Under the pieces are notes generated by a model that had not been told where the DNA came from, did no database searches, and worked only from the letters and a program-made list of their open reading frames with translations. 64,000 nucleotides of DNA, taken from assembly GCA_021209875.1 (NCBI GenBank), contig JAGYVD010000001.1:6820001-6884000 (forward strand). The letters run 5' to 3'. The translations under genes were made by a program, and so were the position numbers. The stretch is from Rosellinia necatrix (lineage: Eukaryota; Ascomycota; Sordariomycetes; Xylariales; Xylariaceae). This document shows positions 23,024 through 32,575 of this stretch, in pieces (within the stretch, counting starts at the first letter, position 1; each line of letters opens with the position of its first letter).

Positions 23024-24691
23024 ATGGACCAAAATAACGATGATTACTACGATCTTGGCTCGTATCGCCGGTCCATCAGCACGAGGAATGAAGAGACGCT
23101 GAGGTGGTTTAATCGTGGGTTAATATGGAGTTACGCATTCAACCACGAGGAGTCGGCGAAGTGCTTCCAGCGGGCCATCGAGAGAGATGGCTTATGCTGC
23201 ATGGCCTATTGGGGCCTCGCCTACTCATTAGGACCAAACTATAACAAGCCATGGGAATTTTTCGATGCGGCAGAACTCGAGGCTACCGTCCAGCAGACTC
23301 ACCACGCCGTCGAGCAGGCGAAATCACTGGCAACGACTCAGAACGCTTCACCTGTCGAGCAGGCGCTTGTGGAGGCACTGCAGTCACGTTACCCCCAGGA
23401 GCACGCAGACGGGGATTGCTCGATATGGAACCAGGGCTACGCCAGCGCGATGGGGGAAGTGTACAGGCGATTCGGTGATGATCTCGATGTGGCGGCCTTA
23501 TATGCTGATGCGCTGATGAATCTTACCCCGTGGCAACTTTGGGACCTGAAGACAGGTGAGCCTGCATCAGGAGCTCACACGCTCGAGGCCAAGATGATTC
23601 TAGAGAGAGCTATGTCTCTCGAGGGCGGCTCACATCACCCCGGGCTTCTACACCTTTACATCCATCTCATGGAGATGTCATCGGCCCCCGAAACGGCGCT
23701 AGACGCGGCCGACGTACTTCGGGATCTCGTGCCCCACGCCGGGCATCTGAACCATATGCCGACGCACATTGACGTCCTTGTTGGTGATTATCAAGCCGCC
23801 ATCGACTCAAATCAGAAAGCGATCCTCGCAGACGAGGTATTCTTCGCGCGAGAGGACCCTCTCCAGTTTTATACGCTATACCGCGCGCACGATTATCACT
23901 TCCGCATCTACGCAGCCATGTTCGCGGCCCAGTCTGCCGTCGCCCTCGATACCGTGTCCCGACTCGAAGCGGCGCTGCCCGAGGAGCTCCTCCGCGTCGG
24001 GTCTCCGCCCATGGCCGACTGGCTCGAAGGCTTCCTGGCGATGCGCGTCCACGCGCTGATCCGCTTCGGGCGGTGGCAGGAGATCGTCGAACTCGCGCTG
24101 CCGGGCGACCCGGACCTGTACAGCGTCACGACGGCCATGGTCCACTACGCGAAGGGGGTCGCCCTCGCCGCCACGGGCAGGGTGGGGGAGGCCGAGAAGC
24201 AGCGCGAGCTGTTCACGAAGGCGCACGAGGCGGTCCCGGACTCGCGGATGCTCTTCAACAACAAGTGCGTCGATATCCTGCGGGTCGCGGGGGCGATGCT
24301 GGACGGCGAGCTCGAGTACCGGCGCGGCCGCCACGAGCCCGCCTTCGCCCACCTCCGCGAGGCGAACAGGCTGAGCCACGCGCTGCCGTACGACGAGCCC
24401 TGGGGCTGGATGCAGCCGCCCACCCACGCGCTCGGCGCCCTGCTCGCGGAACAGGGCCGGTACGGCGAGGCGCTGGCGATCTACGAGGAGGACCTGGGGC
24501 TCGGCGGCTCGCTTCCGCGGGCGCTGCGGCATCCGAACAACGTCTGGGCGCTCCACGGATGCCACGAGTGCCTGACTAAGCTGGGCTACGCGGATCGGGC
24601 CGCGGCCATCAAGGGGCAGCTGGATGAGGCCGTCGCAAACGCCGATATACCCATCAAGTCATCCTGCTTCTGTCGTATGCAGACGTTGTAG
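23024..24691 (+). CDS. tetratricopeptide-repeat protein
   Basis: Single exon, 555 residues, ATG at 23024 in a good context (AAAATGG). Helical repeats run along the whole protein. The start, RWFNRGLIWSYAFNHEESAK then CFQRAIERD and AYWGLAYSLGPNYN, is the signature of a TPR family shared by fungi and bacteria. Further repeat-like segments include HLNHMPTHID followed by DYQAAIDSNQKAI, HYAKGVALAATGRVGEAEKQ, and GALLAEQGRYGEALAIYEEDL near the C-terminus. Such proteins are presumed scaffolds; no catalytic motif is visible. There is no signal peptide or membrane segment. GC content rises strongly in the 3' half. It is convergent with the DJ-1/Hsp31 gene, with stop codons 280 bases apart. Function unknown. 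Confidence 0.85.
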   Translation: MDQNNDDYYDLGSYRRSISTRNEETLRWFNRGLIWSYAFNHEESAKCFQRAIERDGLCCMAYWGLAYSLGPNYNKPWEFFDAAELEATVQQTHHAVEQAKSLATTQNASPVEQALVEALQSRYPQEHADGDCSIWNQGYASAMGEVYRRFGDDLDVAALYADALMNLTPWQLWDLKTGEPASGAHTLEAKMILERAMSLEGGSHHPGLLHLYIHLMEMSSAPETALDAADVLRDLVPHAGHLNHMPTHIDVLVGDYQAAIDSNQKAILADEVFFAREDPLQFYTLYRAHDYHFRIYAAMFAAQSAVALDTVSRLEAALPEELLRVGSPPMADWLEGFLAMRVHALIRFGRWQEIVELALPGDPDLYSVTTAMVHYAKGVALAATGRVGEAEKQRELFTKAHEAVPDSRMLFNNKCVDILRVAGAMLDGELEYRRGRHEPAFAHLREANRLSHALPYDEPWGWMQPPTHALGALLAEQGRYGEALAIYEEDLGLGGSLPRALRHPNNVWALHGCHECLTKLGYADRAAAIKGQLDEAVANADIPIKSSCFCRMQTL

Positions 24692-24971
24692 GCCCCTGTA
24701 CCGTGTCTACGCAAGTTCTACATCTTGAAATGGAAGTGATAACCTTCAATTGACTAAGTGGGAAAGATAATCATCACGAGGTCCAGGGTATCTATCCCGT
24801 CTCGTTGCGTAATCCCTAGCAGTACCCGGTGGTGATATCCATGAATTTGATTAGACACGCTTTAAGATACCTACCAACCGCTCGTAGATATCCCACGATT
24901 TATCCGGAGGCCTCAATGCCTACTAGACACGCGTTCCCACCCCTATCCCCAGACCCTTATCCCCGCCACTC

Positions 24972-25667
24972 TCAAGCCTGGATAGCCTTCAGAATGGCCT
25001 CGCCAACGCCCCTCGCGCTAGCCGGGTTCTGGCCCGTGATCAGCTTCCCGCCATCCTCGACGACGACGAACTCGGCCCACGGCTGCTCCGCCTTGCGATA
25101 CTTGCCGCCGACCTCCTTGATCCGATCCTCGAGCATCGACGGCATGTACCTGGTCATGTCGACGGCGTCCTCCTCGGCGTTGCTGAACCCGGTGGCCTCC
25201 TTGCCGGCGAGCAGGGGGCGGCCGTCGGGGGCCTTGGCGTTGACGAGGACGACGGGGCCGTGGCAGACGGCGGCGACGACCTTGCCGGCGGCGGCGAACT
25301 CCCCGATGACGGCGAGGCTGTCGGCGTCGTCGACGAGGTCGAACATGGGCCCGTGCCCGCCCGGGTAGAACACGGCGTCGAACTCGGCCGCGCGGCCCCG
25401 GAACCGCGCCAGCGGCGCCGTCTCCTTCCACACCGCGGCCCGGGCGGACAGGAACGCCCGCGCCGACGCGTCGTCCCGGAACATCTCCACCGACAACGGG
25501 TCCAGGGGCGCCTCCCCGCCCCGCGGCGACGCCGTCTCCACCGCCACCCCCGCCCCCGTCAGCACGTCGTACGGGTGCGACAGCTCCGGCAGGTACCACC
25601 CTGTCGGCTTGTCGGCAGCTTCGATGTAGCCGTACGAGGTCAGCACTACGAGGACCTTGGGCGCCAT
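24972..25667 (-). CDS. DJ-1/PfpI family protein, Hsp31-like glyoxalase III
   Basis: Single exon, 231 residues, ATG at 25667. Hsp31-type members convert methylglyoxal to D-lactate without glutathione (D-lactate dehydratase/glyoxalase III) and act as stress chaperones in the cytosol. The nucleophile elbow AAVCHGP puts Cys at 135 and His at 136; the conserved Glu in WYLPELSHPY is residue 28, matching the Glu-Cys-His arrangement of the Hsp31 clade. YPGGHGPMFDL (about 101-111) is the other class signature, and the protein ends LITGQNPAS...GEAILKAI. Length fits the family (about 220-240). A TATATATA lies about 105 bases upstream. Activity as glyoxalase rather than a related hydratase is inferred from the motifs. 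Confidence 0.88.
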   Translation of the reverse strand: MAPKVLVVLTSYGYIEAADKPTGWYLPELSHPYDVLTGAGVAVETASPRGGEAPLDPLSVEMFRDDASARAFLSARAAVWKETAPLARFRGRAAEFDAVFYPGGHGPMFDLVDDADSLAVIGEFAAAGKVVAAVCHGPVVLVNAKAPDGRPLLAGKEATGFSNAEEDAVDMTRYMPSMLEDRIKEVGGKYRKAEQPWAEFVVVEDGGKLITGQNPASARGVGEAILKAIQA

Positions 25668-25770
25668 TGTGAGAGGGGGGGTTTTTTTTATTTTTTTATT
25701 TTATTTTTTTTTTCGTTTATGTTTTTGGGATCAAGTTGAGTGTCCTTTTAACTTCGGTTCAACCCTTTGT

Positions 25771-25778
25771 TATATATA
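25771..25778 (-). promoter_or_regulatory. TATA box candidate for DJ-1/Hsp31 gene
   Basis: TATATATA about 105 bases upstream of the ATG at 25667, within a short AT patch. The position is plausible for a fungal core promoter. Confidence 0.5.
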
Positions 25779-26304
25779 GGGTTGGGTTGGTCGTTTTGTT
25801 GACGATGTAATGTATGCGAAGCTTGAATGAGGGCTATCAAGTGTAGATGAGACTTGGGGGGATTGAAGCTGGATTGTTGAGACAATGGCATCAGATGCAG
25901 CCACATCGAAGTTTATATCCTTTTCTGTAACCCCTCACTTGCTTTCCTTATTAACAGTCCCAGATCACTTACACCACCACATACAGTGCAGGTATGTATG
26001 GATGTATGTATGTAAGCCAAGCTAGGTGGGTTAGCTAGGTGGATTACCTAGGCAAGCTTTCGTCTTCCTTCCATTGGAATGGGCTGGCCGCCATCTGTCT
26101 CAGCCCGGATGCGAATCTCCTATGGGCAAGCGTTGAGGGGGGGAAAAAAAAAAAGGGTGTCGAAATGACATATGCACGCACCTATGATGGCATGAGTTTC
26201 TGCGTCGCCCTATTGGGACTGCAGCTCCGGATTTCCTGGGTGGGGTTTGATCTGGACCCCTCCCCTGACGTCAAACTGCGACAACTCCGGGGTGGTGCAT
26301 ACCT

Positions 26305-26356
26305 AGTATACATACACACATACACACATACATACATACACACATACATACATACT
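26305..26356. repeat. CATA/CACA microsatellite
   Basis: Imperfect run of CATACA and CACATA units. It creates spurious His/Tyr/Thr frames on both strands. Confidence 0.9.
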
Positions 26357-27419
26357 GCTGTGTAATCGCCGAACCGAAAAACAAAGAAGCGTCTCAACCA
26401 TAGGCGGTATAGCCTTATCGCCGCCAGTTTCGGGGGGGGGGGGTAGCTTCCGCCAAGATGGAATTAAATTAACAAAGCGAAAACTGACATCGGAGAAGCA
26501 TACCGAAACAACTCGCAACCCTTGCTTGGCTCGGTTCGGCTCCGTGAAGCACCTCTTATTTTAGTATAGTGCTGCCGCCTCCCCAGCCCTCCCCCCCCCC
26601 AAAAAAAGATTTGTCTTTGTAAACAAAAGCGATCGCGAGTTTTTCGCCGCCGCGGGTTTTTACTAAGCAATCGTTAACTCCGTCCCCCCAACTAACCCAG
26701 CCACATGAAACCAACCACCTCGCGGCGATACGCTACCACCACGACAACAATAAACGCGACTCGGGCTCCTGCCTGGCCGCGTCTACCTACCTACCTTCGC
26801 CTCGACGATGCCGTTACAGGGAATTACTGTTCGGTCGTCGCGGTCCGCGCACACCGCCCCCTTCCCCATCGGGCAGCTTCTGCAAGGTCAACGCGGCGAC
26901 GTTCGCCTAGGCGAAGCGATGACGGCCGCATGCTCGGCCGGGCCTAGGCTGATGAGGGACGGCGAAGACGCGCGGCCACGTCGATGTTGATGAATGCCTG
27001 CGGCGAGATGGCAGCATGGGCGGACAGAAGAGCGGAAGATGACGTTCGCCGTGGAAGCCTGGCGGCTGGCTGGGATGCCCAAGCTTGAGCCCCTCCTCCC
27101 CCTCCCAGCACGAAACGAGGCGATGCGGAACGCGCAGAAGACGGGCTCGGCGTAGGTAGGGCTTACCTGGCCGAGCGAGCGAGCGCGCCTAACAGCCATT
27201 GTGTAGCGGGTGTGGTTTTTGTCGGTAGGTCGCGTTGGAGTTGACGTGACATGTCATAGCCTCGCCGGATTTTAACATGAGGCTCACGAGTGGGTGGCCG
27301 GGAACACGGCGCATATAATTTTCCGCTCCCGCCCGTCCCCCATTTGTTGTGCGGCGGGCAGAAGCCCTTGCCGTGGATTAGGCTGGACCCGCCCGAGAAC
27401 GCTGGGCCTAGACTCAATG

Positions 27420-27420
<1 letters not shown>

Positions 27421-27452
<32 letters not shown>
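27421..27452. repeat. (CT)n microsatellite
   Basis: About fifteen CT dinucleotides, giving Ser-Leu or Arg-Glu runs in neighbouring frames; not part of a recognisable gene. Confidence 0.95.
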
Positions 27453-27453
<1 letters not shown>

Positions 27454-28758
27454 CCCGTGGCTTTCCGCTTCTCTCTGTCCTTCTCGCAGACCTACTATAA
27501 GAAGGTGAAGGTGAAAGTTCTGCCAAACCGGTATACCCGAGGACACTGAGACTCGAGAGAACTGAAATATCCTAGAACCTCCTTCGCTAGCCCCTCTTGC
27601 AAACGGAAGGACGTTCTTAAAACACCTGGGGAAGTCAGACTTAACCCTATTGATCATGAGGGTACGAATTATGCCTTCGTTTGCTAAACACCGCAGCATT
27701 TATCTGACACTATTCGTCACAAAGGAGCATCAAGTCCACCCACTCTTGTGAGGTAGCCAGCCTTGCGCTGTGCAACTTCTATATGGTCCTGGACCGTATT
27801 GGTTTGGATTAAGCAGCTGCGTTGTAGGGTCTGCAAGATGGAAATCAAGATGAGGACGGAGTTGAGAATGGGGGTTGCCCCTGAAAAGTGCCTTGCAGCT
27901 GTGACGCGGGCCGCAGGGTAGCGCGACAGATATGTGGTCGTCGGAAGGTAGTATGGTAGCAAAGGAAAATAAAGGACTTACTAGCATTGAGGTTAAACAC
28001 AGCAAGAAAATAAAAGGTCGAGCTACGCGACGACGGGATTCAGGATGTCTTCAAGACAGAAACAGGCCATGCGATGTGAGAAGACAGATGTAGGCCTCAA
28101 CATAACCTTCACCTTTCTCGTTCTCTTAAGCTTATATACTTATATATTAGGCTCATGCAGTCAGTCTCGGAGGAAGGAAGATATATCTTATAGTAACTTA
28201 CATGTACAGTGCGCGGTATGGCGAGCGAATATTGGATCGGTCTCGGAGTGGGATATAGAAGATATATCCCATATCAACGGCTGAACAGATCGCTTTTAGG
28301 ATTGATCCGGCTATGCCCGAGGTATCTCGGTATGCCACGCTAAACGCCGTATCAGTCAAATTCTTGGATGGCGGATGAGACTAGTGAGATATTGACTCCT
28401 CGGTGCGGTGGATGCCTTACCAGGACATCCAGCACGTCCTCCACGCTGGATTTAAATACTTGGCGCAGGCAATATTCTCTTTATTAGGCCCGGGAGTTTA
28501 GTCCTCCGTAGTTGCATGACCAATGACGAACTCGGAGGGATTCACGAAGGACAGGAGTTCGTATCCTAACCCATAGGATCAAGGCATGCAATCCTTAGAT
28601 AGAGGGGTTATCGAGTAGGAACATCACCAGTTTCAACATCGGCGAGCGGTAAATGGGCCGGCACATGGTTGCGTTGCCCCACCGTTCACGCTCTACATGA
28701 CTAAAATCAATAGATTGGAGAAGAAGCTTCGCAGGATCGGTCGTGTTGATTCGTTGAG

Positions 28759-28790
28759 GAGACGGGAGACGGGAGACGGGAGACGGGAGA
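28759..28790. repeat. 7-bp tandem repeat
   Basis: GACGGGA units repeated about four and a half times, in intergenic DNA. Confidence 0.9.
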
Positions 28791-30735
28791 CTCATGACTT
28801 AATGCAATGTCCATTTAGGAGTAAGTGCAATCTCAGTGACCACCCTCAGCTTGTGATAATTATGCGAAGTCGGGGAGGATGATAAAGCTTCGGAATCTAC
28901 GCGGATAAAGGCTTTATGAGCGGCAAGAGCACCTGGATATTGGCTAGATTATGATAAGCGAGGATGTCCAAATGTACATGATATTCATCTCCATTATGGA
29001 GTCTTTCGTGCCCTTAACCTCTAAGTTGGAGGGACAAAATAACATGCAGTCAATAGTTACGAGAGAAGTTATTATCCAGACCTTGAGCTCGGACTTACGA
29101 GAAGGCGCAAACTATATGTTCAAGCCGTAGCGGTGGGCGAGATCTCCGCAAGCCCGGAACGGATGGATACTTGGTTAGGCTTGTCTCTTGCGTTCCTAGG
29201 CCACACACGTTATGTAGTACGTACCAGCTAGTCGTATAATTAGCACAGGCACAGGATTTACATGTGTAATCGCTCCCCTCGTTACTATCATGTGAATTAA
29301 AAAAGTCGAATAGAACTAAAGACTCAGCGTTGTAACCCCTGTCGGACAATCACATAGGGCAGAATTGAGTGGTGACAGGCGGGATATGGTATGATGGAAT
29401 ACGTTAGATGTACGGTTTAGAAGCCATAAATTCGGTCAAACATGTGGAGTGGTATACCTAACTGTATGCACCTATAGTATTGCACCCGTCCTGCCGAATA
29501 TTTCATCTGACTAAAATGGAATGTTGAAGCTCGCATCGCTGAAGTGACTCCGGTTTCTCGGTTAGATAAGTAGCCCCCTGCATACTGCAGACATTCACGT
29601 GGGATAGGAGATGGTTTGGGGTTATGATATGTCTCCAGATCAGCAGCTTGGGATTCGTTCGGAGTAGTTCGCTCGCCTAGTTCGCTCGCCTAGATAGAGG
29701 CAGATCGCTTGGGGCCTGCAAGATATAGTAGGCATGTACACGGGGCTGATAAGGAGGGATGGAGGGTGTTCGCTGCGGGAACCGTCCGGTAATGGATGGC
29801 ACCTTGGTTCAGGATAATGGATAAAATGAATTGGCGAGCATCCCCAGTTATTGTACCTATGCACGAACTAGGTAGGTTAGGAGCTTTGCGTTCCGGCTTC
29901 CAACTTGAGATGGGAGGTTACTACCACCTAATGTTTGCTCTAGGTAGGTTAGATAAGTGCCCAGCATTGTGCTGGCTCTATATGCATAACAGTCCCTTGG
30001 TAGGTATGCTAATATCATATAACTATTATATACATATTACACAATAAACACATAACCCGTTTATCTACATACATACATCTACTTGTGCAAACTTGTGCAA
30101 AGTGCAACCGGGCACTTTCTTGGAATTCAGCTTCTTGCTACCCACCTGTTTACATGTCTCACTAAATCTCTCCTTAGGAGACGTTAGCTCCCTACAACTG
30201 AAATATTATCTGGAGTCTACCGTTTCATACTTGAATATCTCTTCATTGTGACGCTAGGTTGCCATTCTTTTGATTCTGGCCATTTCCTCCTTTTTTTCTC
30301 TTTTCTTTTTGATCGTGGGATCAATGTCTGCCTCCAAGATACTGTCCCAACCTAGAACCTAGTGAGCTTCAAGTTAAAGCACTTCATAAGGCATGGCTTC
30401 GTCGCTGCATCGAATAAAGAAATATGCGAATTGAGAGAAATCAGGCACAAGTCTAAATAAGTATTTATTTATAGTAATTATTACACCATTGCTCGCACGC
30501 TCTATGTACTTGGTATCACATCATTTCAGGCGCATGCCTAGGTTCTCCTCATTTCCCCAAGGCAGAGCCAGAGCCATCAAATCTACTCCCTGTCATAACC
30601 AGACTTCCCCTCTCGCCATACCTTGCTTGATTGACGCCTCGGACGTCTATCTCTTATATTTTTATTTTATTGCACCGCCCATTTCGATACGGGGCGTTTG
30701 CTAGTTTGCCTGATATGAGAACCATTCTGGATCGA

Positions 30736-32375
30736 TTACGCTACTCGTTTCTCGACAATCGCCTCGCCCGTAGGCGACATGCCGATGAAACCAGCGTTTG
30801 CACCACCGTGTTCGAACACCTTGTGGCCCCTCAACCATGTTTCTTTCACCCGGCCTGTGAAACGATGACCCTCCCATGGCGAGCAGCGATTTTTCCAATG
30901 CATACCATGCGACTGCAGTACCCATTCCTCCGCATCGTCGAAGACGCAGATGTCGGCATCCATACCAATCTTGAGAGCCCCCTTGCGGTGTGACAGCCCA
31001 ACCTGTTTGGCCGTCGCTTGAGAGCAGAGTCGTACAATATCAACAATGGATGGTGTTGATTTATGGCCAGCTGCAGCGCGCTTTTTGGCCGAAGAATGGA
31101 GGATGGGCAGGCCGAGACCGACAGACGATATGCCACCCCAGGCGGCGAAGAAGTCGCCCACCGACGAAGGCGCCGGAGCTCGGGGGCTGAGATCCAGGTC
31201 GGCGCGCATGTCAACACCCGAGTCAGCATGACGCATGTGTGGGCGGGTGGTCATAGCTTGTAAATGGGACGGCAGAAGTTTGAGCTCTGGTGTGCAAGGC
31301 GAGTGGTCGGATACAACAGTCTTGATGCATGAGTCGCCGGCCTGTAGTTCCTCCCACAGACCATCCTGGTTTAGCTGTTCTCGGATGGGAGGGCAGCATT
31401 TGTATCGGCAGTCGCCATCTTCGACCCCTTCCGAGGCCAATCCGAGATAGTGGAAGCACGTCTCTGCCGTGATGTTGACACCCCTGCTACGCGCCTCTTT
31501 GAGAATTGGTATAGCCTGTGTAGCTGATAAGTGTACGATGTGGAGATGGAGGTTCGTGGCCAGGTGGGCGAGAGAGATGATTTCTTCAATCGCATACGTC
31601 TCGAATGCTGGCGGGCGAGAATCGAGGAACGTTTGGTATTCTTTCAGATTACCTGTGGGTGCTAATGGCGGCTCGGAGACCTGAACAGCGTCACCGACCG
31701 AGTCAGTGATCGGTGGGATCATCTCGGCGTGGAACATGAGTGTGGTAGGTGTTCCATTCAAGGTTCTCATGGCCTGGGCGATATCGGTCGACGATATAGC
31801 GGGAAACTCGTCCACCTACAGGAATGATCAGTACAATTTGAGGTGTTCATATCCGCGATAGGACTTACGCCAGACTCGATTAGAAATCCCTTGAAGCCAC
31901 GCACACCGGCTTCCACTAACGGCAATAGCTCATCCGCATTGCCGGGGATGACGCCGCCATAGAAACCAACATCGACCCAGCATTGGCCCCGACTGGCGGC
32001 TAGCTTTTCATTGAAGCCTGCTAGGGTAGTGGTAGGCGGGATAGCATTCAAGGGCATATCAACCACTGTGGTGACACCTCCGGATGCGGCCGCTCGCGTG
32101 CCGGTGTTGAACCCTTCCCATTCCGTTCGACCGGGCTCATTGAGATGGACATGAGCGTCAACCAGGCCGGGTATCAACAGCTTGGAGCCATAGTTGATAT
32201 ATGTGGCAGTGGAAGGAAACGAAGTCTTTGGCAGGACCGCGGCCACGATGGCTACAATCTTGCCAGTGACAGGGGAAACGGAAATGGAAGCCGGTGTTAG
32301 AAACAGGCTGTCATCTGGCAGTGTCAGTACCGCCCTCGTCGACACGAGAACGGTTAGTGCTTCAAGGCTAGACAT
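30736..32375 (-). CDS. allantoinase
   Basis: Hydrolyses allantoin to allantoate in purine catabolism, allowing purines to serve as nitrogen source. Exon 1 (32375-31869) and exon 2 (31815-30736) join across a 53-nt GTAAGT...GTAG intron in phase 0 to 528 residues. This is a binuclear-metal amidohydrolase: HVH in GLVDAHVHLNEPGRTEWEGF (His75, His77), the carboxylated Lys in GFKGFL (about 162), His198 in MFHAE, a further His in HIVHLS, and the catalytic Asp in VVSDHSPC. The EPGRTEWEGF stretch after the HxH and the DHSPC motif fit allantoinase better than dihydroorotase or hydantoinase. The start at 32375 (MSSLEAL) has G at -3; an in-frame ATG at 32390 would add five residues. No targeting signal is seen. 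Several GATA-factor sites lie upstream, consistent with AreA/NIT2 nitrogen control. No other purine-pathway gene is adjacent. Confidence 0.92.
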
Positions 32376-32435
32376 GGCTGGGGCGCACATAGACAGGGCA
32401 CACAGCACGCGATTTGAGCCCTGGGAACTGTTTAC

Positions 32436-32575
32436 CGATAACCTGGGCCAGCGGAGGAGATGAAACGTTGGGGTCGATTGGGATAATCACAGACTGATGG
32501 CTTATCGTGAGAGAAGGAGACAATACACCACCACGGCGATAGAGAAAAAGAGAGGGATACTATCTTTGTGGTCAA
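32436..32575 (-). promoter_or_regulatory. cluster of four GATA-factor (HGATAR) sites upstream of allantoinase
   Basis: HGATAR matches at 32436-32441 (CGATAA), 32501-32507 (CGATAAG on the minus strand), 32537-32542 (CGATAG) and 32570-32575 (AGATAG on the minus strand), 60-200 bases before the start codon. In ascomycetes AreA/NIT2 activates nitrogen-scavenging genes through clustered sites of this form. The sites are seen in sequence; their use is inferred. Confidence 0.6.

Larger units (their letters stand above)
25668..30735. other. 5-kb intergenic interval
   Basis: Includes the presumed DJ-1 promoter. It has poly-A/T runs at 25681-25715, CATA/CACA microsatellite DNA near 26305-26356, a G11-12 run near 26431-26445, a (CT)n array at 27421-27452 and a 7-bp tandem repeat at 28759-28790. 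A 178-codon frame at 27163-27699 (-) is mostly created by the CT array and has no motif. A hydrophobic/helical short frame near 27717-27962 (-) looks slightly protein-like but cannot be extended. No gene is called. Confidence 0.5.

Noticed and set aside
23876..24565. 229-codon minus-strand frame inside the TPR gene
   Set aside because: Antisense shadow produced by high GC; Arg/Val/Glu-rich without motifs.
27163..27699. 178-codon open frame on the minus strand
   Set aside because: Its length depends on an Arg-Glu run from a CT microsatellite; the rest has no recognisable domain.
30736..32375. Dihydroorotase or hydantoinase identity
   Set aside because: The LNEPGRTEWEGF stretch after HVH, the GFKGFL Lys and the DHSPC motif fit allantoinase better.
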